NCBI GenBank assembly: GCA_003952965.2
Contig: CM025849.1
Span: 15,778,493-15,842,492 of the forward strand
From: Morella rubra
Lineage: Eukaryota; Streptophyta; Magnoliopsida; Fagales; Myricaceae
DNA: 64,000 nucleotides
Direction: 5' to 3'
Part shown: positions 1 to 11,712 of the stretch, piece by piece
Layout: every line of letters starts with the position of its first letter
How positions within the stretch are numbered: position 1 is the first letter of the stretch
The notes under the pieces: model-generated
Seen by the model: the letters and a program-made list of their open reading frames with translations, nothing else
The model's database searches: none
What the model was told of the DNA's origin: nothing
Translations under genes and position numbers: made by a program

Positions 1-235
1 GGTCTCAAGATTTATTCTTGACAACTATTAAATAGTCTACGATTCCTTTAATGGAGTGACGTCGTTGCCTTTGCTTGATGACCACCATGTGGGTCAACTT
101 GCTATCCAATCAATCTTCAACCCACATCATCGTAGGACCTTTGTTTGGACCCTTAGTGGAGATGGCCCTTTATAAACATTTGGCCCTATGCAAATAAAGA
201 GGAAAGTGTAGCCCAAGCCCACTATAATTTCTTAC
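1..235. repeat. Dispersed cluster repeat, copy 1
   Basis: About 180 bases (from near 60) closely match 31045-31235 in the same orientation. Shared landmarks are the CCACCATGTGGGTCAAC stretch, CCCACATCATCGTAGG and CCCTTTATAAACAT. A diverged part (CCGCCCACATCATCATAGGG) also occurs near 49030 and 57915 in the 5' flanks of the RLP pseudogenes, so this is a piece of the duplicated RLP intergenic block. The TTTATAAA could be a TATA box, but no gene follows it in either copy. Confidence 0.75.
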
Positions 236-246
236 TTCTAAGCATA

Positions 247-548
247 TGTCACGCCTCGTGCTAGTACTTACCCCCTAGGTTCACCTATAGTGATGGTATA
301 CACACAAACGGGGATTATAGCACGAATTGATCTTATAAAGTCCTGATGATTGGCTTTGAAAAAGGCTTAGCAAAAACGTTTAATTGAAATTTATTTTGAA
401 AGTATAAATATATTAAGGCAACATTTAATATAAAGATGAATGAAATCACCTATTTTTAAAAATTAAGAAAATTAAACGTATGCAAACAAGTATATAAACA
501 TCTAAGGTAGGCTAAAGAAAGAAAGAATTAAACATAGCATATAAGACT

Positions 549-585
<37 letters not shown>

Positions 586-621
586 GTATGTCAAACAGGT
601 GAAAAAGATAGAGGTGTTACA
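247..621 (-). mobile_element. Probable solo LTR (375 bp)
   Basis: Read on the minus strand it starts TGTAACACC and ends GGCGTGACA, with TG...CA ends. Flanking pentamers are GCATA (242-246) and GTATA (622-626), a target duplication with one mismatch. Its ends resemble those of the 21036-24173 element: both share CCTAGGGGGTAAGTA just before the 3' end and an opening related to TGTAA-CTCTTTT-CACCT. The family is uncertain; I infer an LTR retroelement relic. It contains an (AT)n run at 550-582. Confidence 0.55.
550..582. repeat. (AT)n microsatellite
   Basis: An uninterrupted AT dinucleotide run of about 33 bases inside the putative solo LTR. Confidence 0.95.
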
Positions 622-797
622 GTATATCCAAGTATTCTTTTAGAAGAATAGATCTAAAACCAAAATAGCCTAAACTCGCATGTATACTTTTTAACATTTT
701 TTCTATTTATAATTATTGTCACCCAATTTGTAGCCTAAGCCAATGCAATGCAATACAACTAAGTGATGATCTTGTGTATCTTTATAATGTGGAACCA

Positions 798-997
798 AGG
801 CTGCGTTTGATTCATAAAATTTTACCCTTCCAAAATTTTAACATAATAAAATAATTACAATATAATCTCTCTCTCCCCATCACATCATTACTTTTTATTA
901 TAATAAATATTAAAAATCATATTTTTCTTCACTTTTTCACCAAATCTAATATCTTAAAATTTTAACCTCCTCAAAATTTTAACAATCAAACACAAGA
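798..997. mobile_element. MITE with TGYGTTTGATT inverted ends
   Basis: About 195 A+T-rich bases bounded by TGCGTTTGATT on the left and AATCAAACACA on the right, which are inverted repeats with one mismatch. Comparison with the related flank at 58600-58640 shows an element-free version: the sequence runs from a TTTATA...TTGCAG region straight to CCAAATCTACTAA, whereas here the element sits between these blocks. CAAG lies next to both ends and may be part of a short target duplication. It has no coding capacity. Related A+T-rich elements lie at 9885-10260, 10383-10740 and 30840-31050. Confidence 0.65.
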
Positions 998-1039
998 CAA
1001 ATCTACTAAGATTGAGAGGAAAAAGAGATACCTACACAA

Positions 1040-1435
1040 CTAACACAACTTAGTTCTATTGAGAGAGTTGTTAGAAATAAATAAGTACCAAATAAATGGT
1101 GGTGGAATTGGTAATAATCCTTGCAACATGTTATTGTTGAGGAATAATCGTTCTAGATTATCCCATGGAAGAAGCTCCGGAGAATGCTTGAATCTTGTGA
1201 GGAAGTTATTAGAAAGGTCTAGACGTTGAAGAGTTTGTTTACTTACATTATCCATCCATCTAGTATTAATCTTTGAAGATTGTTGCCATAGCTTCAATAC
1301 AACCAATTTGTTATGGTTGAGAAGGATATTTAGCAACTTTCTTAACCCAAGAGAATTCAATCGTAGAACTAACCCTGCCAAAAGTGCAAAACTTAAAAGA
1401 GATAGATCGAACTTGCAATACGTTGCCACTCCCAT
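1040..1435 (-). pseudogene. RLP fragment (central LRRs only)
   Basis: The minus-strand translation holds LLNHNKLVVLKL, LDLSNNFLTRFKHSPELLPW and LNNNMLQGLLPIPPP, which match the middle of the RLP copies at 55348-55000 and 46403-46150. Only about 100 codons of LRR sequence remain. There is no signal peptide, N-terminal cap, membrane segment or tail. It sits between an RLP-type 5' block and the promoter side of the isovaleryl-CoA dehydrogenase pseudogene. It is a relic left by duplication or deletion of the RLP cluster, not a working gene. Confidence 0.88.
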
Positions 1436-1820
1436 TCTACTTCCGAGTACATGAAACTTGTCCCAATTTCCTTCTTATCGATCCCCCTCAGTTATGATCA
1501 CCTGTGCCCAGTACCAGTGGACTTAAAGAAACATTTCAACCGTTTAATCAAAACAGCGGTTCGAGGCACTTGGGCTTCGGAACGGTCTCATCACAAGAGC
1601 TCGCATGTATCTTATAACACCGCCATCTATGGGTCGATCCAAATTTGGATAATCCCACGAATAACCGCTATTTTATTATATAGTGCGTTATATGTATAGC
1701 AGCATGGGTGATTTGAATTTGTACAGACAATATATAAATATATCTTCTTCTTGCTCTTCGTCTGCTTCAGCCTCTAAAGATTCTTCCTCTGTCGTCGAAA
1801 CTGATATTAGAGGGGTGACT
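1436..1820 (+). promoter_or_regulatory. Upstream region and 5' UTR of the IVD pseudogene
   Basis: This spacer between the RLP scrap and the first IVD codon contains a TATA-like TTTATTATATAGTG (about 1672-1685), then a CTTCTTCTTGCTCTTCGTC pyrimidine-rich leader typical of plant 5' UTRs. The assignment is positional; no transcription start can be seen. Short open frames here have no recognisable similarity. Confidence 0.35.
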
Positions 1821-4800
1821 ATGCAAAGGCTTTTTGTAGCGAGGTCTATGTGTGCCGCAATATCCAGAGGGAAGAGACTCTGTGCTTCCTTTTCTACCGC
1901 TCTACTCTTCGATGATACTCAGATACAGGTCTATCTCTCTCTCTCTCGAAATTATGTACGTGTATTTAAGAACCAGCTCAAAAAGTTATTGGATTGGATA
2001 GTAAATTCCCGGTGGACAAAGGTTCTGTTTCTCTGATGCTCAAGTCCAGTCCGGTCCCTACTTAGACTTCCATCCTTTGCTTCGCCATTCAGTGACACAT
2101 TCTTTTTTCGATATGCTTTGGGTGTTTGTATTTCGTTTTTTTTTTCCCCTGACATATTTGTTCCTTCATTCATAATCTTGTATGCATTTAGCATTGAGAG
2201 ATATAAAAGTGCTTCTTTATTTTGTTTGTATTTTTTTTTTCTCTTTTTTCCGCAATGGCTTTCCTCTTATGCACTAACACAAAGATTTAAAAACATGTTT
2301 GATTGATTTGATGTCTAAATATGCAAATAAAAGAGGGGACGTGATCTGCGGATATTTGATAATTTGAGATTCTTTGAAGGAGTATTTTTGGAAGATCCTT
2401 CGTCAATGACCATTGTTTTATTGTTTAATGACTGGAATTTGACATCTTTATATGGAATGAATGTAGTTCAAAGAAAGCGTTGCTCAATTTGCGCAAGAAA
2501 AGATTTCCCCGCATGCTTCAAGGATAGACCAAAAGAATTCTTTTCCACAGGTCTGTAGAACCGTTACTTTTGTCTTGTTTATAATTTCTCGTATACTTGA
2601 AATCTGAATGTACTTACCAATGAACAGGAAATCTGTATATATGACTTTCCTTTTTCAGGAGGTTAACTTGTGGAAACTTATGGGCGAGTTCAATCTCCAT
2701 GGAATCACAGCACCAGGTACAGTTTTCATCATTTAGAGGGATTCTAGTTGAAGCTCCATCTTCTATTCGAGCTTTCACCGCTTTCTGTTGTAGTAGTTAG
2801 CAGTTTGTCTTCTTCAAATACTTTGCGTTTTCCATTTTTCTTAGTTTTGTTTTGATGTTCTCTAATTCACTAGAACGAGAAATATGTGCTGGTTCTCCAT
2901 TGGATCTGGATTGTACAATATATGTGTTGCTAATTTTGGCATGATTTTTGGGATGGATTAATTCAGTTTGGTAGTGATCATTTGTCAGCAGCTGTCCAAA
3001 CTATGGAAGCCGGAATCAAAGGATGTGCCTGACATCCTTGTTTGAGCTGCAACTAGTGCTGCATGCTACATATTGATCTCTACATTCACTTTTGCCACAA
3101 CTTTTTATGAGATTTGGATTTGGATTTGTGGAATATAATTCACTAGGAATGATCAATAAGTTAATTGAATTGAGTGCTTTAAATTCATCATTTGTAAGCT
3201 TTCTCGAGTCTAGTCCTCTATGCAGCATTTGTGACAAACTTAGGGCCCTCTTTAAACATTGTTATAAATTGCAACCATGTTCTAACATACTTTTCTATAC
3301 CTAACACTCTGTTCGTTTTTAGAGGAATATGGTGGCCTTGGTCTTGGTTACTTGTATCACTGTATAGCGATGGAAGAAATAAGTCGTGCTTCTGGGTCTG
3401 TTGGCCTCTCCTATGGTGCCCATTCTAACCTATGCATTAATCAATTGGTAATCAAAAGAACCGATGTTCACCTTGAAATAATATCTGGACTCTGACATTA
3501 GGCATTTATAACCCTCGTTGTTTCCTCTATCTTTAGGTGAGGAACGGAAATGCTGCTCAGAAACAGAAATACTTGCCGAAGGTTCTATGTTTATCCATGT
3601 CAATATTATGTATTTCCACTATAACACTTATGGCCGTGCTAGTTTCAGATGACAAATACTACTTATGAAAAAAAAGTTTCAGATGACAAATACTGGTTTC
3701 CCAGATAGATTTTGCTTTACTCATGCTGCTTAGTGGATCACTTATGCGCTTGTTAAAGACCAAGGATCTACAATAATACGAATATATAACAACTTGCAAG
3801 TCGAACTGAAATTGTTTCATAACTGAAGTCTTTTCTGCTTGTGTTATTACCATACTCTTATGGCTCTTATGCAACTGCTTCAGCAATTAAAGCATAAGAA
3901 TGTGCAATATAGCAGTTTACAATTGGATGCCAGACATAGCAACGTTTGTTGTTTCAAGTGACTCTGACTTATATGAGGTTATATGTAACCATGGTTTTTA
4001 GGTTGAGACTCCTCTAGGGGCAATATTTGGGACCTTCTTACATCATTCGATGTCTGATAAGAACAGTCTTTTTACATGAATTATGGGGACGTTGCTTATG
4101 TGTGTTTCATGCATTTATCATAAGTTTTCCTCCTTTTTTTTTGTTGTTGGGGGGGGGTTGGGTCTAGCCCATGATGCAATTTCTGGATTCTTTAACTGCA
4201 TGCTGTAGGAAGTTTATTGCACAAGGAAGAGACTAGAAACCCAACAAATCATAGCTGGAGAAGAAAAGGTAGACCACTTCCTAAAGAATGGCTTATCAAA
4301 GAGCAAGCTTTTGATGAGTCCAGCGGAAGTGATAGTCAAATACTACAATGAACTAAGCAAATCGGTTGCCACTGGTTTATCAAAAGCAGCAGCTGTTTAC
4401 AAGTGAAAAGCTTTAAACGATATTTGTGTGATCCGCATTAGAAAAAAAATCATAAGGCCTACTCTTGGTAATCTGAGTGAGTTAAATTGGAAGAAATACC
4501 AAAAAAAAAAAAAAAAAAGGGGAAAAACCTCCTGTTTAGTTGAATTGAATTTCCCAGCTGTTTTGATGCATGATTCCACTTCCCCTCTTCATATCCTCAA
4601 ATACCTTTATCTGGATCAGTTCTCTCCGATGTTCACAGACTTCTTTTCAGCTAATTAAGTGAATCTCTTTTTGTAAAGCTTATCAGTGGGGAGCATGTAG
4701 GTGCCCTTGCAATGAGTGAACCCAATGGTAACTTATGCACACTACTATTTTTCGCTGTCTTATATTTATGGAGTTGTTGAGAACTATCTACCTTTCTTTA

Positions 4801-7800
4801 TCTAGTTTTGCTGATTTGACTGTGTTGTCTTCAGCTGGATCTGACGTTGTTAGTATGTAATGCAAGGCTGATGATCGTGTAGATGGCGGTTATGTTATAA
4901 ACGGGAACAAGATGTGGTGCACCAATGGTCCAGTTGCTCAGACATTGGTAATTTTCTTGTTTAGAATCATTTTCCCCTTCTTATGCCTAGCTATTATCAT
5001 CTGTTCATTCTGCGTGAGATAAATGTCACCTAATATATAGTGTGTTACAGTGTTCTTGAAATTTGTTCTTGCTCTTCCAAATTCTTTTCTCAATGAGGTA
5101 CATGTCGACCAACATATAGTTGATTCTTGAAATTTGCACTTCCAATTTGCTTTGCTTATGAGTGGGAGAGGGTTTTGGATTTTCTTTAGTTTACTTGGAG
5201 ACTAGGTGAACATATATGAATGCAAAGAACTTCTTGTTTCAAAGTGCTTATGAGTGGGAGAGGGTTTTGGATTTCCTGTAGTTCACTTGGAGACTAGGCT
5301 AACATATATGAATACAAAGAACTTCTTGTTTCATGATACTGTCTCAAAGTAGCCATTAGTTTCGCAGGGATGCCAGTAACAGCTATACAGGTTGAGGGTC
5401 AGCTTTTATATTTGAGATGCCATTGTGCAACATTGTGCCCTATTGCATGTATACTATTGTATGGGGAAGTTTCTTTCCTGTAGTGATCATGTTAGGCCTG
5501 AGGTTATGTTTCAGTGATCAGAAATGTTACTGATTTCCGAAGCATCTTCTTTAGTATTCAGTAAATCACCTTTATTGGTATGGATGTGAAGTGGGCTTTT
5601 CTCCTTGTGTTCCAGTTGATGAGATACAATTTTACAGTTATCTTTCCCAATTAAGACAATTATTAGAAGAAAAAAAAAACCCATTCTTTCCTTTGGAATC
5701 ACCCTGATGTCACAAATCATCTATGGTCTTAACTGCGAGTTTTCATAGTCCTATGAGTTCAACACACAAAACACTACACTTGCAACCATCGAATTGGCTT
5801 TCTTGTCTGTACTACTTCAGCAAATAAATTCCTTGTGACTGATTTGTGGAATTGGGCTAGGTTGTTTATGCAAAAACGGACATCACAGCTGGCTCAAAAG
5901 GAATTACTGCATTCATTATTGAAAAGGGAATGCCCGGGTACTTGCGTTAAAGCTTATTTAATGGTTCTCATTTCAAACTTGCAATTCAAACGTGTTGAAT
6001 TTCATTGTGAAACATACTTGAGCAATTTTCTTATTTCAGGCTATAGCCTATTCAGGACTGGGCTTTGGGAAAAGCCTGTAGGTGGCATCTACACTATATT
6101 CAAAAAGCCTGTAGCTTTTGATGGTCTTTTTAACTGTTGGACCACCATGGGATCAATTTAAAATATGATTGTTACTGCCGCCTCAACTAAAATAAGTTAA
6201 TGCAGAAAGAGAAAGATAAATAAGTACTACTGAAAAGATGGACTGATATCCTCCCATCTATGCCAAAGGATCCTACAATGTTTTCAAAAAAGAACAAAAT
6301 GAAGATTTCTTGGGATGATTAAAAGGAAAATGTACTTCTGGAATTTATATATGTAGGAGCTTGAAACAGGAACATCTTCAATCTTGCTGTTTTTGTAAAT
6401 TTTCTTTCAATTGGTGACTGCAGATTCAGTACTGCCCAGAAATTGGACAAACTTGGAATGCGGGGAAGTGATACATATGTCTTTATTGCTTTAAGTGAAT
6501 TACTCTTTGTTGAAGTCCAGTTCCAGCTCCTGTTTTCCTTCCTTCTACTAATTGTGGCAATGGTCTGGGCAGATGTGAGCTTGTGTTAGAAAATTGCTTT
6601 GTTCCAGAAGAAAATGTTCTTGGGCAGGAAGGAAAAGGTTGCATTCAATTTTCTTGTAGTATTGTTCTCGAAGTTGATCACCTTAGTGATATTGGGTATC
6701 TAATGTAAGCGACAACATATTACATGCTCAAATATGGTTTCTCTTGTAACTTTGTGAACCTGATTGATCTGTTCTAGAAAATACCTGATGCGCTCTTACA
6801 TGGGCCTTACTGTGAATTCGCCACTACATGTTGAACTAGTTGACAATGCTAATTGAAATGATAGACCTTGTGATTTTGTTTAGTTTGCTTCTGCTTATTG
6901 ATGTTTTGTGTGTCCAAAATATTGTTTTAATCAAACATAGTTGTCAGGTCACATCATTGTGTCACTGTAATAGCTCAATAGAAATGTTTGTGGTTACCAT
7001 TCCAGTCATCTATGACACAATATGCTCATATGATGGTTATCTTTGATTTCAGGAGTCTATGTCATGATGTCAGGGTTAGATTTGGAGCAGCTTGTATTGG
7101 CCGCTGGGTACTATGCAGGCATGTCTTGATATTGTACTTCCTTATGTTCGACAGCGAGAGCAGTTTGGCCATCCAATTGGTGAATTTCAGTTAATACATG
7201 TTCGCAATTATTATTGACACAACTATTCATTCTGCTTTTCTGCAGTCAATATCTTTGCAAATAATTTTATCTCTTTTGCTGAACTATGGAGCTGCAATTA
7301 CAGGGCAAAATTGCTGACATGTATACTTCTTTGCAATCATCAAGGTATGGGATTCTGATTTCATGATGCTCTGTTTTTTGTAGTCATTAATTGTCACGTG
7401 GCAGCAGTCTATCATATCCTCTCTCTTTTTCAGGTCCTATGTGTATTCTGTTGCTAAGGACTGTGACAACGGAAAAGTTAACCCTAAGGTGGGGTTTGAA
7501 TCTTGTTTTTGCTTTATTTTATGTTTAGTTACCTTTATTTTTCTTCTTGGTCCGAGGGTTACTCTTCAGATCTTAATTCATTTATTAATTTTGAGTCTCT
7601 GGTCAGCATTTTGCTGTCTTGTCATTATCAATACATCTTGTAAACTTGGGTCCATTATAATGAAAATACTGCCTACTCTTTGTTGTCTTTGCTTCTCTCT
7701 TTTTTTATTTTTTGTTATGATTACTATTATATTTCATTTCATCTACATGAATGCTAAAGAGTGTGAGTGTTATATAGATTACTGGCCTTCTTTATTAATA

Positions 7801-9572
7801 GCTCAATCATTTAGATAATATGTTCTTTTATAGTTTCAGCAAAATGGGGGTTCTTTTTTTTGGCTATGTACAAAGCATACATTCATTTCAAGGTATTGCG
7901 TGGGTCTGCTCCTGTGGGTATTCCCACGTGCACAATGTATAAACAGGTTCCCTGTCTAGTAATTGAAGTGGTTGGCTTATAAAAAAAAAAAATTAGTTGG
8001 GGTCATTGTTTCTACAATATTATGATTCAATAAGAAGGGATCTATCATCTACTACTGCTACAATTGCCATGATGATGGCAGCTATAAAATACTTGGAAAA
8101 AATTAGGTGGACTGAAGATCTGTTCACAAGACCATTAAGTTCCATGTGAAGAAATGCTGCGATGTTGGTACATAATTACCAGGTTTATTCCAGTTTTCAT
8201 TTTAGGTTGATAAATGCGGACCCATTGAATGATCTGCCACCCCCTGCCCACTCTTTTGGTCCCCACTTTTGTATTATTATAGTTTCTGTTTTGCTGTTTC
8301 CCGTTGCTTCTATGAATTTTATTAACAAATGGCAGTACTTTTTGGTTTGTGCGTCATGCAGCAGCTAATTATTTACTTATTTATCCTTCTAATCATTATG
8401 TACTTTAATCCAAGACAAAATATAAGGTTCTCATGTCATAGCATAGAATGTTTAAATGGAAGTATAAGAGAACTTACTTGAGCACAAATTTTCAGGATTG
8501 TGCTGGGGTTATACTTTGTGCGGCTGAAAGAGCCACTCAAGTGGCTTTGCAGGTGAAAGTTCACCGCAGCACTTCTACTTGCATACATTTCTAGTTCCGC
8601 TCATATGATGGTTGAATTTTGTCATTCAGTACATATTACTTGCAATTTTTTTTTTTTACTTAATTGTCACTACAGTTCTTGTGGTATTGACTTTTAATAA
8701 ATCAATCTTGAAGTATAACATTGAATATGCTGGTCCTTGTGCTTCATTTTTTGGTCTTTTTGTCTACCAAACGTTAGCCTACAAACTGAGACAGGGTTCA
8801 GGATAGGCTATTCAACCCTGACCCCATATCGGTCTTCCATTAGTCAGCTAATTTTTGGTAGACGAAATGATCCATATGTCCAAAAAACGGACCACAGAAA
8901 TTGTCTCGTTCAAAATTGCACCCAAAAAACTGATTTGTTAAAAGTCAATACCACAGGAACTGTAGAGGTAATTAGGCCTTTTTTTTTTCTTTTTTTTTAT
9001 CATTCTGCCTCCTAAAGAATCTGTTTATGCCACATGAGAAATGATCTTTAGTTTAATTAAGCTAAAAATATCATGAACATCTGTAGTAGGCCTTGCAAGG
9101 TTTGCTTTTTGTAGGGCCATAACGCTGTTTTTAATTTTTGGGTTTTGGGGGTGCTGGGGGCACTAGGAGAGCAATATTGCTTGGATGCCCTAACTAAAGC
9201 CTGGAGCAACAAATTTATGTATTCTTGTGACCGTCTCCATAGGTTTTTCACTAAGAGAAATGTAAAACCGATCAAACAGTGCCCCTCCTTTTCGTGACCT
9301 GGGACCAACAGCACCATAGCAACAATAGAGTTCTACAGAACAATGGACTTCACCAATATAAGTACATTGTCTGAGGAATAGTTTGCAAATCGTGTCATTC
9401 ACTTCTGATATATCTGATGTTGCAGGCCATACAATGCTTAGGCGGTAATGGATACGTGAACGAGTATACAACTGGTCGTCTGCTTCGAGATGCTAAGCTT
9501 TATGAGATTGGGGCAGGGACTAGTGAGATCAGAAGAATGATTATAGGTCGTGAACTCTTCAAGGAGCAGTAG
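1821..9572 (+). pseudogene. IVD: Isovaleryl-CoA dehydrogenase, mitochondrial (broken, all 15 exons present)
   Basis: IVD is a FAD flavoprotein of the mitochondrial matrix that oxidises isovaleryl-CoA in leucine breakdown and passes electrons to ETF. Exons recognised by translation: 1821-1928 (MQRLFVARSM presequence), 2467-2550, 2659-2716, 3323-3447 ([14 protein letters not shown]), 3537-3581, 4679-4727, 4835-4947, 5861-5937, 6424-6474 (KLDKLGMRGSDT), 6573-6637, 7053-about 7192, about 7298-7344, 7434-7488, 8495-8552 and 9426-9572 ([10 protein letters not shown] to RELFKEQ and TAG). The LDLE glutamate, the expected catalytic base, is kept. Breaks: in-frame TAA at 4858-4860 where relatives have Lys, with an extra Asp codon nearby; loss of about 8 bases near 7107-7112 (after LVLAAG) that shifts the frame; exon 9 donor reads AT instead of GT; the 11/12 junction is unclear. 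Retained introns mean a DNA-level copy, not a retrocopy. Consensus errors could mimic some breaks. Confidence 0.92.
5155..5333. repeat. Tandem duplication in IVD intron 7
   Basis: Two adjacent units of about 92 and 87 bases, both starting CTTATGAGTGGGAGAGGG and ending CAAAGAACTTCTTGTTTCA, differ at a handful of positions. It is a local duplication wholly inside the intron. Confidence 0.92.
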
Positions 9573-9884
9573 GAGAGAAGCAATGAATTTTCTTAAGAGG
9601 TACTGGACTGAAGCATATCCAAGTAGTCACTTTGTTCCTTCCAGGATGGCTCCCCCTGCTGTGAGTTTTCTTTACAATGAAATGTTAGATTTAGCCACAA
9701 GAAATGATAAATATTTGCTGGTTTATTCATTGAAATAAGCTGCAATTTAAAGCAGGAACTTCACTTCTTCCTGTAGAACGTTTTTCTTTCAATGTCTTCC
9801 ATTGAAAGCAAATCATCAAAAGCTTTTGAACAATTTGATTTACTACTGAAATGGAAAAATTCATAGAATACTTTGGGCATATTT
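9573..9884. other. 3' flank of the IVD pseudogene
   Basis: Probable 3' UTR and downstream sequence after TAG at 9570-9572. No further gene is visible. Confidence 0.5.
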
Positions 9885-10740
9885 GTTTGCAAAAGTATTT
9901 TGGGATACAATGTATTCAACAAAATTCACAAGAAAAACATCCAAAATCTCAAAAAATCATACACAAAAACTAATATTTTTTACTCAAATTCCAACAATTT
10001 TTCACACAAATTTAATGCATTTTCAAAAAAATTCTAACAAATCTTCTCTTTTTATACTTTTTTTTACCAAATTCTAATATTTTTTATTAAAAAATTACAT
10101 CAAATCATTTCTCTTTACACCTTTTTACAAACTCTAAAAAAAATTAAATATCTTTAAAAAATTTCACTAATTTTTATACAAAAATCTATAAAACTTCAAA
10201 TCTACGTAAATATTCACAATTCTATCAAAACATTTAGATGTCAATTCATATGCATAAAAAAAAATGTCAATCCGTATGACTCCCAACTCCGTCAATATGG
10301 TATCAGCAATTGATTTGATTTTCCCTTATGTATTTTTTCTGGAATGAGAAATTTTTGTTATGATTTTAATTGAAACGACTTAGGTGATGTTTGGTTTGGA
10401 AAAAATACGAAATTTTTTAAAAAAAATTTAAAACGTCAAAATCTCAAAAGTTTTATATAAATTTCAATAACTTTTCACACTAACTTTAATATTTTTTTCA
10501 TAAAAATAAAATTACATTAAATCTTCTCTCTCCTTACTTTTTAACAAATTGCATCATTTTTTTATTAAAAAATTCCATCAAATTTTCTCTCCTTTTTTTA
10601 ACAAACTTCAATAAAATTCATTGTACAATCAAACAATATTAAACTTTTTCATCAATTTTTTACAACTCATAAAAAGTCAAAACTCTAAAAATTTTCTGTT
10701 ACAAACTCAAAATTCTTGAAATTTTTGCTTCACCTACTTT
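9885..10740. repeat. Two A+T-rich MITE-like elements
   Basis: Two stretches (9885-10260 and 10383-10740) are extremely A+T rich and share phrases such as CAAAATCTCAAAA, TTTTTCACAC and ACATCAAAT/ACATTAAAT with the elements at 798-997 and 30840-31050. Each starts near a TTTGTTTG or GTTTGGTTTGG motif. The ends are not resolved and no target duplications were identified. They are non-coding. Confidence 0.5.
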
Positions 10741-10819
10741 GACAGGACAGAAACTAGGGAAAACTACTAATATCTACTTATGGAAATAGTGATTTACGCT
10801 ACTGCACTGCAGTAGGATA

Positions 10820-10940
10820 ATGTAAAAGAAGGATTAAGGTACAATAATGACGAGTCAAATGGTATGGCAATTGGTGATTTTGCTGAAAGGTGCAAGAAGG
10901 ATTAAGGTACAATAACGATTAAGGATTAAGGTACAATTGA
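10820..10940. repeat. Short repeats of AGGATTAAGGTACAAT
   Basis: The motif AGGATTAAGGTACAAT occurs three times within about 110 bases, twice in a row near 10896-10938. The rest of 10741-11450 shows nothing I can identify. Confidence 0.8.
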
Positions 10941-11449
10941 TGCAGAGTCAGCTCTACATGCTGAGTATCACTCGTTGATATTTTGCTGATAGCTAGGGGC
11001 AGTATATTTTCTTTCGGAATTGTATAAAATGACAAAAAGACTCCCCGTTTTGACCGTTAAAGTTGGTAGGAAGCCCATCCCCCCCTTTGATGCTATTGCC
11101 ATATGACTTTGTCCATCATAAATCTAGGCTAGTGATGCGAACAGGGTAACCTCAACCATCCCAATTATATTGTCATTTGTAACGCATCGGGGTGGTGGAA
11201 TATTCATACAAAATTCTTGATTTTTTTTTTTTTCTAAATCAATGCATGGATCTCTTCTAGATTTCTTGTATTTCTCAAAATCGATTTTGGTAATGATACT
11301 TTTAGAATCCATAAGATAGATATTTGAATATTTCTCAGTAGATTGTATTTAATTTAAACGGGACAAACATCCTATAACATGTTATTACTATAAGGATAAC
11401 CCCATATTTCTTCCATATAATTCCTTGAGTAAGTGCCGGATAAGGGATA

Positions 11450-11712
11450 GAGATTTTCTCTAATTTAATGTCCCAAAAAATCATCCAATTTGGAGAGATA
11501 AACACATGTGGAGCCAATAACATTTACTGTTGTCCATGTTAATTCTTGGGCAATATAAACTATACGCCATTGAATGCGTGCTTTATATAATTCAATATAT
11601 TAATTATTGGACAATATACATCCTACTTCATTCAATGCACGACGTGTTTATCTCTTTCCGAATTAGATAGTCCAATTCAAGTATCAAATTGGAGAGAATC
11701 TCAATTCAGAGT
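11450..11712. repeat. Possible MITE with TCTCTCTAATTTG-like ends
   Basis: The left side reads GAGATTTTCTCTAATTTAATG and the right side CAAATTGGAGAGAATCTC, an imperfect inverted pair about 250 bases apart. Better-preserved relatives lie at 48680-48869 and 57562-57750. The element boundaries are approximate. Confidence 0.4.

Noticed and set aside
6475-6572. A minor-class (U12, AT-AC) intron in the IVD pseudogene
   Set aside because: The donor is ATATGTCT rather than ATATCCTT and the acceptor ends AG; a mutated GT donor is simpler.
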